The translations under genes and the position numbers were made by a program. Below, piece by piece: positions 46,226-53,505 of a stretch of DNA of 64,000 bases (its first letter is position 1; every line of letters starts with the position of its first letter). Below the pieces are notes generated by a model, which did no database searches, was not told the DNA's origin, and was given only the letters and a program-made list of their open reading frames with translations. The DNA is from Granulicella sp. dw_53 (GTDB taxonomy: Bacteria; Acidobacteriota; Terriglobia; Terriglobales; Acidobacteriaceae). The stretch lies in assembly GCF_018449545.1 (NCBI RefSeq), contig NZ_JAAVUR010000007.1, forward strand, positions 124,001 to 188,000, in the 5' to 3' direction.

Positions 46226-47248
46226 TTGAACTTCTCTCGTCCCAATCTGATACAGGAAGATGAGAGATACGAGGACACGCATATCGGGCCATCAAGAGTC
46301 CGTCCATCGGTTGGAGAGGGGCAACGAAAGCCTAAAACTCGCCGGATGGCGTTTAAGGAGAACACCGGAGGCGCGGACGTTTCGCAGTTGCGAGTTGCGA
46401 GACGGAGTGAAGGAAGCAATCCGCCAGACAGTTCAAGCAGGAGAAACCGCACGGCGGACTCGTCCCACAGCCGGGACAGAGATGCGACGGGCAGAGACTG
46501 GACAGAGATTTTGGTTGAATATCAATCTCCCGAGTCACGGGTAGTGGCCATAGAAGGTTCATATTCGTACACGGAGCCCTTGGGACGACCTTATTCGCGG
46601 TCTTACCGTTCAAACCGTTTGCCGTCGAGATTTTTCCGCTACCGAGTGGTAAAGCGAACCCTCGATATCGTTCTGGTGCTGGCGCTGACTCCCATACTGT
46701 TGCCGCTGATGCTTCTTCTCTCGGGCGTGGTGTGGATGAGCTCTCCAGGACCGATCTTCTACTCGCATCGGCGTATTCGGCGTAACGGTGAGTTCTTCTC
46801 GATGTGGAAGTTCCGCACGATGTGCCAGAACTCGGCTGAGGTTCTGGAGCACTATCTTGCGAGTCATCCCGAGGCGCGGGCAGAGTGGAACAAATCGCAT
46901 AAGTTGAAGCATGATCCTCGCGTTACGCGAGTGGGATCGTTTATGCGGCGATACAGTCTCGATGAGATTCCGCAGATGTGGAACGTCATTACCGGACAGA
47001 TGAGCCTGGTTGGACCTCGGCCGATTGTGGCTGCCGAGGTGGAAAAGTATGGCGATTGCTTCGGTTGCTACTGCCGTGTAAAGCCCGGACTCACGGGACT
47101 TTGGCAGGTCTCCGGACGGAGCAAGCTGACTTACGATGAGCGCGTGGCTTTGGACTGCGAGTATGTCGAGCGATGGTCGCTAACGCGCGACTTTGTGATC
47201 TTGTCGAAGACTTTTATGTCGGTTGTGAACCAGGATGGGGCTTACTAG
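46226..47248 (+). CDS. Polyprenyl-phosphate sugar-1-phosphate transferase
   Basis: Initiating transferase for a surface polysaccharide, moving a sugar phosphate to undecaprenyl phosphate at the inner membrane. The catalytic half starts with the re-entrant hydrophobic helix after [10 protein letters not shown]. It contains FSMWKFRTM, the [10 protein letters not shown] catalytic segment, LVGPRP and [13 protein letters not shown]. It resembles the ExoY/WbaP C-terminal domain without the four-helix N-terminal domain. Instead about 130 residues of charged, Ser/Arg-rich, disordered sequence precede it. The start (TTG) is uncertain; the ATG 40 codons later is an alternative. The adjacent rml genes suggest the same polysaccharide. 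A terminator follows. Confidence 0.85.
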   Translation: MNFSRPNLIQEDERYEDTHIGPSRVRPSVGEGQRKPKTRRMAFKENTGGADVSQLRVARRSEGSNPPDSSSRRNRTADSSHSRDRDATGRDWTEILVEYQSPESRVVAIEGSYSYTEPLGRPYSRSYRSNRLPSRFFRYRVVKRTLDIVLVLALTPILLPLMLLLSGVVWMSSPGPIFYSHRRIRRNGEFFSMWKFRTMCQNSAEVLEHYLASHPEARAEWNKSHKLKHDPRVTRVGSFMRRYSLDEIPQMWNVITGQMSLVGPRPIVAAEVEKYGDCFGCYCRVKPGLTGLWQVSGRSKLTYDERVALDCEYVERWSLTRDFVILSKTFMSVVNQDGAY

Positions 47249-47280
47249 CCTCGCTAGTCCTTGCGGTCTGAATAGGAATG

Positions 47281-47307
47281 ATCGGCATCTGGACTCCAGA
47301 TGCCGAT
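47281..47307. terminator. Hairpin between the sugar transferase gene and gatA
   Basis: Perfect 12-bp stem ATCGGCATCTGG/CCAGATGCCGAT with a 3-base loop, followed on the plus strand by TTCGTTT. It separates two convergent genes. A smaller palindrome ACTAG-CCTCG-CTAGT lies at 47244-47258. Confidence 0.8.
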
Positions 47308-47320
47308 TTCGTTTATGGCG

Positions 47321-48802
47321 TTAGAGCTTGAGAGCCTCGATCGCTGCTCCTACGCGTAGCATTGTTGCCTCGTCGAAGTGCTTTCCCATGACCTGAACGC
47401 CGATCGGCAGTCCTTTGGTGGTTTCGCCGCAGGGGATGCTTGCTCCGCAGATTCCGGCCAGACTTGCGGCGACGGAGTAGATGTCTTCCAGGTACATCTT
47501 CACTGGATCGTCTGTCTTTTCGCCTAATTTGAAGGCTGGGGTCGGGGTCACGGGCGATACGATTACGTCTACCTCCTCGAAGGCCGCGAGGAAGTCGCGT
47601 GTCAGCAGGGTTCGAACCTGCTGGGCTTTGCGGTAGTAGGCGTCGTAGTATCCGGCGCTGAGCGCGTAGGTTCCCAGGAGGATTCGCCGCTTTACTTCGG
47701 CGCCGAAGCCTTCGTCGCGGGTCTTGCGGTACATCGCGGAGAGAGTGTTTGCTTCCTGCGCTCTGAGACCAAAGCGGACGCCGTCGAACCGCGACAGATT
47801 TGATGAGGCCTCTGCGGTGGCGATGACGTAGTAGGTCGGGACTGCATACTTGGTGTGGGGCAGGCTTACTGGTTTGACTACGCATCCGGCGGCGCGGAGT
47901 CCGTCTAGAACCCGCTCGATGGCGGCGCGTATCTCCTCGTCCAGACCTTCCCCGAAGTATTCGGCTGGTACGCCTACTTTCAGGCCCGCGACTGGTTTTT
48001 CCAATGCGGCGACGTATCCGTCGACGGGACGGTCTGAGGCGGTGGCGTCTCGTCCGTCGGGTCCGGCGAGGACCTCCAGCATGGTTGCGGCGTCTTTTAC
48101 GGTCCGTGTGAAGGGTCCTACGCGGTCCAGCGAGGATGCAAATGCGATCAGACCGAAGCGGCTTATCCGTCCGTAGGTGGGGAGTACGCCGACCACCCCG
48201 CAGAATGCCGCAGGTTGGCGGATCGATCCGCCGGTATCTGTTCCCAATGTCGCTACTGCAAATCCTGCGGCGACTGCCGCGGCGCTTCCGCCGCTGGATC
48301 CGCCGGGGACGCGGTCCAGGGCGCGGGGGTTTTTTACCGGTCCGTAGGCTGAGTTCTCGTTCGAGCTTCCCATGGCGAACTCGTCGCAGTTCAGCTTGCC
48401 TAGCAGGACGGCTCCTGCTGCTTCCAGTTTCGCGACCGATGTTGCGTCGTAGGGCGGCATGTAGCCCTTGAGGATCGCCGACCCTGCGGTTGCCGGGGAG
48501 CCGGTCATGGTCAGGACGTCCTTGATTCCGATGGGGACTCCTGCGAGAGGTCCTAGTGGGTCGCCCTTGGCTACGGCTGCATCCACTCGTTCTGCCTGTG
48601 CGAGGGCTCGCTCGCGGCTCAGGGCCAGAAAGCTGTTGATTCCCTTGGCAGCCGGATTCTGGGGGCCTTCTGGCCCGTCCTCGGCGGCGATGCGGGCGTA
48701 GTGCTGTTCTGCGAGTGCTGTCGCGGTTGTCTTTCCACCCACCAGTTCCGCACGAACCGCGTCCATATCCAACGTCAACAAGTCCAAACCCATCTCCTTC
48801 AA
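47321..48802 (-). CDS. gatA: Glutamyl-tRNA(Gln)/aspartyl-tRNA(Asn) amidotransferase subunit A
   Basis: Amidase subunit that releases ammonia from glutamine for transamidation of mischarged tRNA. The amidase-signature triad is visible: Lys94 in VPIGIKDVL, a cis-serine in the GGSSGGS loop (167-173) and the nucleophile Ser193 in GTDTGGSIRQ. The 493-residue length is normal. The start could be M1 or M4. It is 24 bp after gatC. gatB is not in the window. Confidence 0.95.
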   Translation of the reverse strand: MKEMGLDLLTLDMDAVRAELVGGKTTATALAEQHYARIAAEDGPEGPQNPAAKGINSFLALSRERALAQAERVDAAVAKGDPLGPLAGVPIGIKDVLTMTGSPATAGSAILKGYMPPYDATSVAKLEAAGAVLLGKLNCDEFAMGSSNENSAYGPVKNPRALDRVPGGSSGGSAAAVAAGFAVATLGTDTGGSIRQPAAFCGVVGVLPTYGRISRFGLIAFASSLDRVGPFTRTVKDAATMLEVLAGPDGRDATASDRPVDGYVAALEKPVAGLKVGVPAEYFGEGLDEEIRAAIERVLDGLRAAGCVVKPVSLPHTKYAVPTYYVIATAEASSNLSRFDGVRFGLRAQEANTLSAMYRKTRDEGFGAEVKRRILLGTYALSAGYYDAYYRKAQQVRTLLTRDFLAAFEEVDVIVSPVTPTPAFKLGEKTDDPVKMYLEDIYSVAASLAGICGASIPCGETTKGLPIGVQVMGKHFDEATMLRVGAAIEALKL

Positions 48803-48826
48803 AACTCCTATTTGCTCACGCTGGCT

Positions 48827-49150
48827 TTATCGTTCAATGACCTTCGGCACCTTGAAGAAGCGGCCGTCCGTCTCAGGGGCCGCTGCCATTACCAGGCTGC
48901 GGTCCAGGGAGGGCCGAATCTGGTCGATGCGAAGCGATTCGCCGTGCTCCTGCGCCTGTAGTCCGAGCACTTCGCCTACCTGGGCCATCGCGGGGACGCC
49001 GGTGGTGTCGAGCTCGTTCAGCTCGGCGATGTAGCCGAGGACGGCGTTCAGGTCGCGCTGCATGCGCGGCTCTTCGTCTGGGGTCAGCTCGAGGTTTGCC
49101 AGCTCTGCGACTCGCCGGACGTCTTCCAGCGTTACTGCACTTTCACTCAT
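48827..49150 (-). CDS. gatC: Aspartyl/glutamyl-tRNA amidotransferase subunit C
   Basis: Small subunit of 107 residues that stabilises GatA-GatB. It begins SAVTLEDVRRVAELANLELT, with the typical DLNAVLGYIAELNELDTTGV helix and the RFFKVPKVIE tail. It is in one operon with gatA, and the DUF721 gene lies just upstream. Confidence 0.93.
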   Translation of the reverse strand: MSESAVTLEDVRRVAELANLELTPDEEPRMQRDLNAVLGYIAELNELDTTGVPAMAQVGEVLGLQAQEHGESLRIDQIRPSLDRSLVMAAAPETDGRFFKVPKVIER

Positions 49151-49186
49151 ATCCGCTCCTGTTGCGTTACCGCGATGCCGAATTTT

Positions 49187-49507
49187 TTAGGCTGGGCCGG
49201 ACCTGCCGGCCTCCGCATTCTGCCTTGCAAAACTCTTTACCTCGAAGTGTATCCCGGTGACTGCTACCGCTGCGATCTTGGCTAGCTCCCGCCGGAGGAC
49301 TTCGCTCATGGAGCGCATCTGCTGGAGCCATGCGGCGTCTGTCACCATGATTCGCACGAGTCCGTCTTCGTATCCCACTACCTCGCCGTGCCCTGCCATT
49401 GCGGAGCCGCAGGCGACCGGCCAGGCGGCTGCGAGGCGGTCGATTGCCTCCAGGGCTTCCAGGCTTCTCCCCAGGGATCCTCGTAGTAGTCCTCGCATTC
49501 CCTCCAT
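49187..49507 (-). CDS. DUF721 (DciA-like) protein
   Basis: Protein of 106 residues with the DUF721 core: AAWPVACGSAMAGHGEV, then DGLVRIMVTDAAWLQQM and LRRELAKIAA. DciA, the characterised member, loads the replicative helicase DnaB in bacteria lacking DnaC. This short form has only the core domain. It is followed 36 bp later by gatC on the same strand. Its leader carries the conserved palindromic element also found ahead of the GT4 gene at 8.1 kb. Helicase loading is an inference from the family. Confidence 0.75.
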   Translation of the reverse strand: MEGMRGLLRGSLGRSLEALEAIDRLAAAWPVACGSAMAGHGEVVGYEDGLVRIMVTDAAWLQQMRSMSEVLRRELAKIAAVAVTGIHFEVKSFARQNAEAGRSGPA

Positions 49508-49535
49508 CGGTCCCCCCTCCCCCCTTGGCTGGGCG

Positions 49536-49744
49536 CAACCCGTTTGTTTTGTTTCGCTTACGTGGGTTGATCGGCTGCAAGCTGTTCATTCTGGATGGGT
49601 TATGTCCAAATTCGTGACTCAGCTTGAGTTAGGTGGTTTTCTTTTCTTTCGTTCGGTTCTTTCTCTCTATGGTTCTATTTTATGGGATGGACCGTAACTA
49701 AAGTGCCACTTGGGTGGAGGATATTTTTCTGGCGTAAGTGGTTC
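49536..49744 (-). promoter_or_regulatory. Conserved palindrome, -10 box and hairpin leader, copy B
   Basis: Reading towards the DUF721 gene: half-site GAACCACTT (49736-49744), palindrome AAGTGGCACTT (49701-49711), an 18-bp spacer with GGTCCATCCCA, -10-like TAAAAT (49677-49682), then the leader words TTTGGACATAACCCAT and CAAACGGGTTG (49536-49546) and a C/G run before the start. The spacing between palindrome and -10 box equals that of copy A. Confidence 0.5.
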
Positions 49745-49898
49745 TTGCTGGGAGCTTTAGATTAAGGGTGGACCTTTGCAAAGTGCTGTTTAGGGGTTGA
49801 CAGCCTTGCGGAGGGGGCGAGGGTTGAGGCAGCGTCATTGACGCTGGTGAGGCATGCAAGGAAGACACCGTTAGGAAACTGGCTCGTCGATTTCTCGT

Positions 49899-50276
49899 CT
49901 ACTCGTCGACTGGAAATTTCCATCTAGACAAAGCAAACGACACGCACACCAACGCAAAGACGAGCCAGGGAATAAAGCTAATTCCGGAAGCTCGAGGACT
50001 GCCGAATATCACGTCGTATTTGGACGTTACGCCCGCGAGCATTCCTATCAGGACATAACAAACAAATGAGATAAACCCTTGGATTCGTGAGACACATACA
50101 AACACCACGAGCGGAAGAATGAGGAGTGGGTAAAAGACCAGGTAGGCTTCATCAACGCTTGTTATGCTGGCGCCAAAGCTCATCGCCATGAGCCATATAG
50201 CTTCATAAGCCGCCGCTACAAGCACCGCAAGGCCCAAGACGGAGTATTCGGGAACTCGATAAGCGTTTAGCGGCAT
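49899..50276 (-). CDS. Small integral membrane protein
   Basis: Predicted protein of 125 residues with four hydrophobic segments (about 12-34, 44-62, 65-85 and 100-118) and few charged residues. GGGAG lies eight bases before the ATG. Its GC content is lower than that of flanking genes and repeats surround it, so recent acquisition is possible. I do not recognise a family and cannot suggest a function. Confidence 0.65.
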   Translation of the reverse strand: MPLNAYRVPEYSVLGLAVLVAAAYEAIWLMAMSFGASITSVDEAYLVFYPLLILPLVVFVCVSRIQGFISFVCYVLIGMLAGVTSKYDVIFGSPRASGISFIPWLVFALVCVSFALSRWKFPVDE

Positions 50277-50395
50277 GCGTATGCACTCCCCGGAGTGGAG
50301 TTCAAATCAGTTGGCGATTGATTGAAATCCTACAGGCCAACGGCTGCATCGATAGAACGTTCGTTGTCCTTGGGTGGGTTGGGTTGAGCAAACGA

Positions 50396-50498
50396 CTAGA
50401 ACAAGCAACAGCAAGTGCAACCGCGGGTCCTTCGACTGCGTAACTCGCGGTGAAGCTGCGAGTTACTTCGCTCAGGATGACAAATTTGTGGGGGTATT
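50396..50498. repeat. Dispersed palindromic repeat, family I, copy 2 (extended)
   Basis: The core runs from ACCGCGGGTCCTTCGACT to GATGACAAATTTGTGG and encloses the 9-bp stem GTAACTCGC/GCGAGTTAC. The upstream flank CTAGAACAAGCAACAGC is shared with copy 3 at 60.0 kb but not with copy 1. Confidence 0.88.
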
Positions 50499-50583
50499 GT
50501 CGTGAAGGCGTTTGTGGCTTGGGAAGGTTATGGTTCCCACCATTGATTGAGGCGGGAGCCTGGATTTGTGACGGGGGGAGAGT

Positions 50584-50635
50584 GGAGATCCCACCCTTCG
50601 CGAGAGACAAAGACGCGAAGGATGGGGCACCCGGG
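50584..50635. repeat. Dispersed palindromic repeat, family III, copy 1
   Basis: An imperfect hairpin with arms CCCACCCTTCGC and GCGAAGGATGGGG, ending GGCACCCGGGC. A near-identical copy lies at 58.47 kb. Confidence 0.85.
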
Positions 50636-50713
50636 CTTTGTTGGGTCACGAGAACAAACGGCGGCGTTGGGTTGAATGACGTTTGTTCAATTTGGAGAGA
50701 TGAGGTTGGGGAA

Positions 50714-50784
50714 GGAGTGCGGTCGTGCTTCGCACGATACCCCACCCTATTTGCGATGAGACTGCAAAAAGGATGAGGCACCCG
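50714..50784. repeat. Dispersed palindromic repeat, family II, copy 1
   Basis: A short hairpin TCGTGC/GCACGA is followed by a longer one, TACCCCACCCTATTTGC facing GCAAAAAGGATGAGGCA. Related copies lie at 56.54 and 58.40 kb. With families I and III it fills the gene-free region 50277-50811. Confidence 0.85.
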
Positions 50785-50811
50785 CGTTGTGCTGCTCCGT
50801 TTAGGCAGTTG

Positions 50812-51819
50812 CTATTTGGGTTGGGGGGTTCTTGGGGGTGGGGGTTTCTGGGGGTCGGCGGTTGGGGTTGGATCTGAGCTGTTGGTTGGAGTGGCTGGGA
50901 TGTTGTTGTCTGGGGTGGCTTTGTTGTTGGTGATGTCTTCGCCGTTATAGATGATCTTGCTGGTGGCGCGGAAGCGTTTGTAGTCGGAGTATTTGACGAT
51001 GGTCCGGATGTGGACGTCCTGGGCCATGGCGCCTTGCTGGGCGGCGAAGTGGAGGTTGCCCTCGGCCTTGGTGTAGGTGGGGAACCAGAACTGTCCGTCA
51101 ATCTGCTCGTAGTAGGTGGTGAAGGGCGGAGAGAGGTCTTCGTGGCCCTTACGCATGTCCTGGGGGACGGTCTTGCCGTTGACGAGGACGATCTGGAAGT
51201 CCTGCTGGTCGACCCAGACCTTGCCCTGGAAGTAGCGTTTGCCTTTGACGAGGGTCTTGGGGCCGGCGGAGAAGACGTAGGTATCGAGCTCATCGACCTT
51301 CTGGCGGCCGAGGTAGGCGACGTCGTACTGGGGCAGGTCTTCGGTGGTGAGGACGAAGGGGAGGCGGTGCTCGATCTCGTCGAAGTCGCCGGGGGACATC
51401 ATGACGCGTTCGAGGCTGTTCTGGGGGGCGAAGACGACGCGCTCTTCGCGTTTGCCGTCGCGGTTGAAGGTGATGTCGGTGACCTGCTGGTACTCGCCGT
51501 CGGGACGGTTGGTGTCTTCGGCGAGGGTCTGAACTTTGACGGACTGGCGGAAGACGTAGTTCTGGCGGGCCTGGTTGAAGACGGATTCCCGGGCGGCGAA
51601 CTTCTGGATGATCTGATCGGGGGTCAGGTTGGCGGGCGGGGTGGGGTCGAGGGGGCCGAAGCCGGCGGGGTCGTCGGAGGAAGAATCTACCGCTTCTGTG
51701 GGGGAATTTGCGGTCGCGGCGAATGTCGGAGCGGAGGCAGCCGATAGAACCAGCAGGATCACCAGAGTGGCACTCAAGAGGCTAGTGGGAATGACGGTCG
51801 CAGTGTTGGGGTTTTTCAT
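50812..51819 (-). CDS. Exported LolA/LolB-fold-like protein
   Basis: Secreted protein of 335 residues of unknown function. A signal peptide ends near residue 36 (TFA-ATA). The body (about 65-275) looks like the open beta-barrel of outer-membrane lipoprotein-sorting proteins: TPDQIIQKFAARESVFNQA, then DITFNRDGKREERV and YFQGKVWVDQQDFQIVLVNG. The last 50 residues are a Pro/Thr/Asn-rich disordered tail. There is no lipobox cysteine. Its start faces the degenerate histidine kinase gene with about 130 bp between. Confidence 0.75.
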   Translation of the reverse strand: MKNPNTATVIPTSLLSATLVILLVLSAASAPTFAATANSPTEAVDSSSDDPAGFGPLDPTPPANLTPDQIIQKFAARESVFNQARQNYVFRQSVKVQTLAEDTNRPDGEYQQVTDITFNRDGKREERVVFAPQNSLERVMMSPGDFDEIEHRLPFVLTTEDLPQYDVAYLGRQKVDELDTYVFSAGPKTLVKGKRYFQGKVWVDQQDFQIVLVNGKTVPQDMRKGHEDLSPPFTTYYEQIDGQFWFPTYTKAEGNLHFAAQQGAMAQDVHIRTIVKYSDYKRFRATSKIIYNGEDITNNKATPDNNIPATPTNSSDPTPTADPQKPPPPRTPQPK

Positions 51820-51946
51820 AATGCGAGAGCTCCTGAGTGGCGGGGACGCTTTGCAGCGCGGTTGGTGGCTGATGACGTTGCGGAACCCGTCTCCTCTTAA
51901 AGAATAGACGCGTTAAACAGTAGACGCGGTTGAAGGAGATTTGGGG

Positions 51947-53422
51947 ATGTATGCAGGGTTGGGAGGGGGCGAAGGTTGGACCGTGCCACGCGAGCTGGCG
52001 GCGGTAGCAGCTCTATGTGGGCTGGCGACGACCGGATGGGCGGTGCGGCGGGGGCGGTCGCTGATGGCGGCGGTGCGGCTGGACCGGCGGGTGAAGGCGG
52101 AGTTGGAGGCCTATGCGCGGCTGGATGCGCGGATCTCCTCGTCTGGCGAGGTGCGGGATTTATGCAAGCGGGTGTGCCGGACGGTGGCGGCGGTGAGCGT
52201 GTTTCGCCGGGTGGCGATGCTGGTGAGCGATGAAGAGGGACGGCTGGTGGTGACGGGGAGTCTGGGGCTGGACGACCTGATGGTGGAGGCGCTGGACGGC
52301 TGGGGTGAGCGGACCATGCGGGTTGGGCCACGGCTGCGGCAGGAGTCGACTGGGGAGGGAGAGGGTCGGAAGGGAAGGAACGCCGGGGCTCGTTTTCGGT
52401 CGGAGACGCAGGGGGCGGCGAAGGCATGGACGCGGAGCCTTGTGGTGAGGCTGGAGCTGGGACAAGGCGAGACGGAGTTGTCCATGGGCCAGCCGTGGTT
52501 CTCGGAGATGCGAATAATTCCGCTGTGGACGACGGCGGGGAGCATGGTGGGAGCGATTGCGGTCTGTGGTCTGGCCCAAGGGGGACCGGTGGGGGCGGAG
52601 GAGACGGGACCGTTGGAGGATCTGGCGGTCAAGCTGGCGCGGGCGCTCGAGAGTGTGGAGCTGATGGAGCGGTTGTCGCGGGCGGAGAGGCTGGCGGGGC
52701 TGGGGCAGCTTGCGGGTGGGATAGCCCGTGCGATGAATCATCCGCTTACGGAGGTGCTGGGATACGCGGAGCTGATCGCAGAGATGAGCCGAGACAGGCG
52801 AGTGCAGGAGAACGCGAACACGATTGCGCGGGAGGCGACACGGATGCGGCAGGCGGTGCAGGGTCTGTTGGATCTTTGGGAGCCGGTTCCGCTGGCCGAT
52901 GAGGCGGTGAGCATGGCGGTGTTGGCGCGGCAGGTGGCGGCAGCATGCGAGGACAATCTGGCGGCGCGTGGGGTTCGGATGGTGGTGGAGGCGAGCGAGG
53001 AGGCCAGTGCGGTCGTACGGGGCAGGCGGGACCGGCTGAGGTTGATGCTGGAGCATCTGCTGCACAATGCGGCGCAGGCGATCGTGAAGACTTCGGCTGG
53101 TCTGGGGTATGGGCGGGAAGATGCGATACGGGTGACGGTGCGGCAGGGTGAGCGGGGCGTCCAGGTGATTGTGAGCGATACGGGGCCGGGATTCGCGGAG
53201 CCGGCGAGGGTCTTCGACCCGTTTTATACGACGCAGCATCCGGGTCAGGGAGCTGGTTTGGGGTTGAGCGTCTGCTACGGGATTGTGAGAGAGCATCACG
53301 GGGAGATTAGTGCGTTCAATATGCATCCGCACGGCGCGGCGGTGGTGGTGGAGCTGCCGGTGGAGGTGGCGGGGAGGGCATCAGAGGAGGTCGAGGAGGA
53401 GACGCGGCTGGGGCGGCGGTAA
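51947..53422 (+). CDS. Histidine-kinase homologue lacking the phospho-acceptor histidine
   Basis: Protein of 491 residues: an N-terminal hydrophobic segment (about 15-30), a GAF-like region (about 60-235), a HisKA-like helix pair and a HATPase_c domain. The H-box, usually AHEINNPL, reads ARAMNHPL, so the acceptor histidine is Arg261 and the following glutamate is alanine. The ATPase boxes look intact: N box LLHNAAQAI, G1 SDTGPGFAE, F box VFDPFYTT and G2 GAGLGLSVCYG. It probably binds ATP but cannot autophosphorylate in the normal way. The ATG is chosen because GAAGGAG lies eight bases upstream. No response regulator is adjacent. Confidence 0.85.
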   Translation: MYAGLGGGEGWTVPRELAAVAALCGLATTGWAVRRGRSLMAAVRLDRRVKAELEAYARLDARISSSGEVRDLCKRVCRTVAAVSVFRRVAMLVSDEEGRLVVTGSLGLDDLMVEALDGWGERTMRVGPRLRQESTGEGEGRKGRNAGARFRSETQGAAKAWTRSLVVRLELGQGETELSMGQPWFSEMRIIPLWTTAGSMVGAIAVCGLAQGGPVGAEETGPLEDLAVKLARALESVELMERLSRAERLAGLGQLAGGIARAMNHPLTEVLGYAELIAEMSRDRRVQENANTIAREATRMRQAVQGLLDLWEPVPLADEAVSMAVLARQVAAACEDNLAARGVRMVVEASEEASAVVRGRRDRLRLMLEHLLHNAAQAIVKTSAGLGYGREDAIRVTVRQGERGVQVIVSDTGPGFAEPARVFDPFYTTQHPGQGAGLGLSVCYGIVREHHGEISAFNMHPHGAAVVVELPVEVAGRASEEVEEETRLGRR

Positions 53423-53505
53423 TTTCTTTGCGCAGCGGGAGGCGTTTTTGCGATGCTTTCCGCCAGGGCCTTTTTGCCAAATGCAGATGGGATTAGACTT
53501 TCGGC

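Noticed and set aside
50302-50781. Minus-strand open frame of 159 codons
   Set aside because: It is made almost wholly of the three intergenic repeat families, so the open frame is a by-product.
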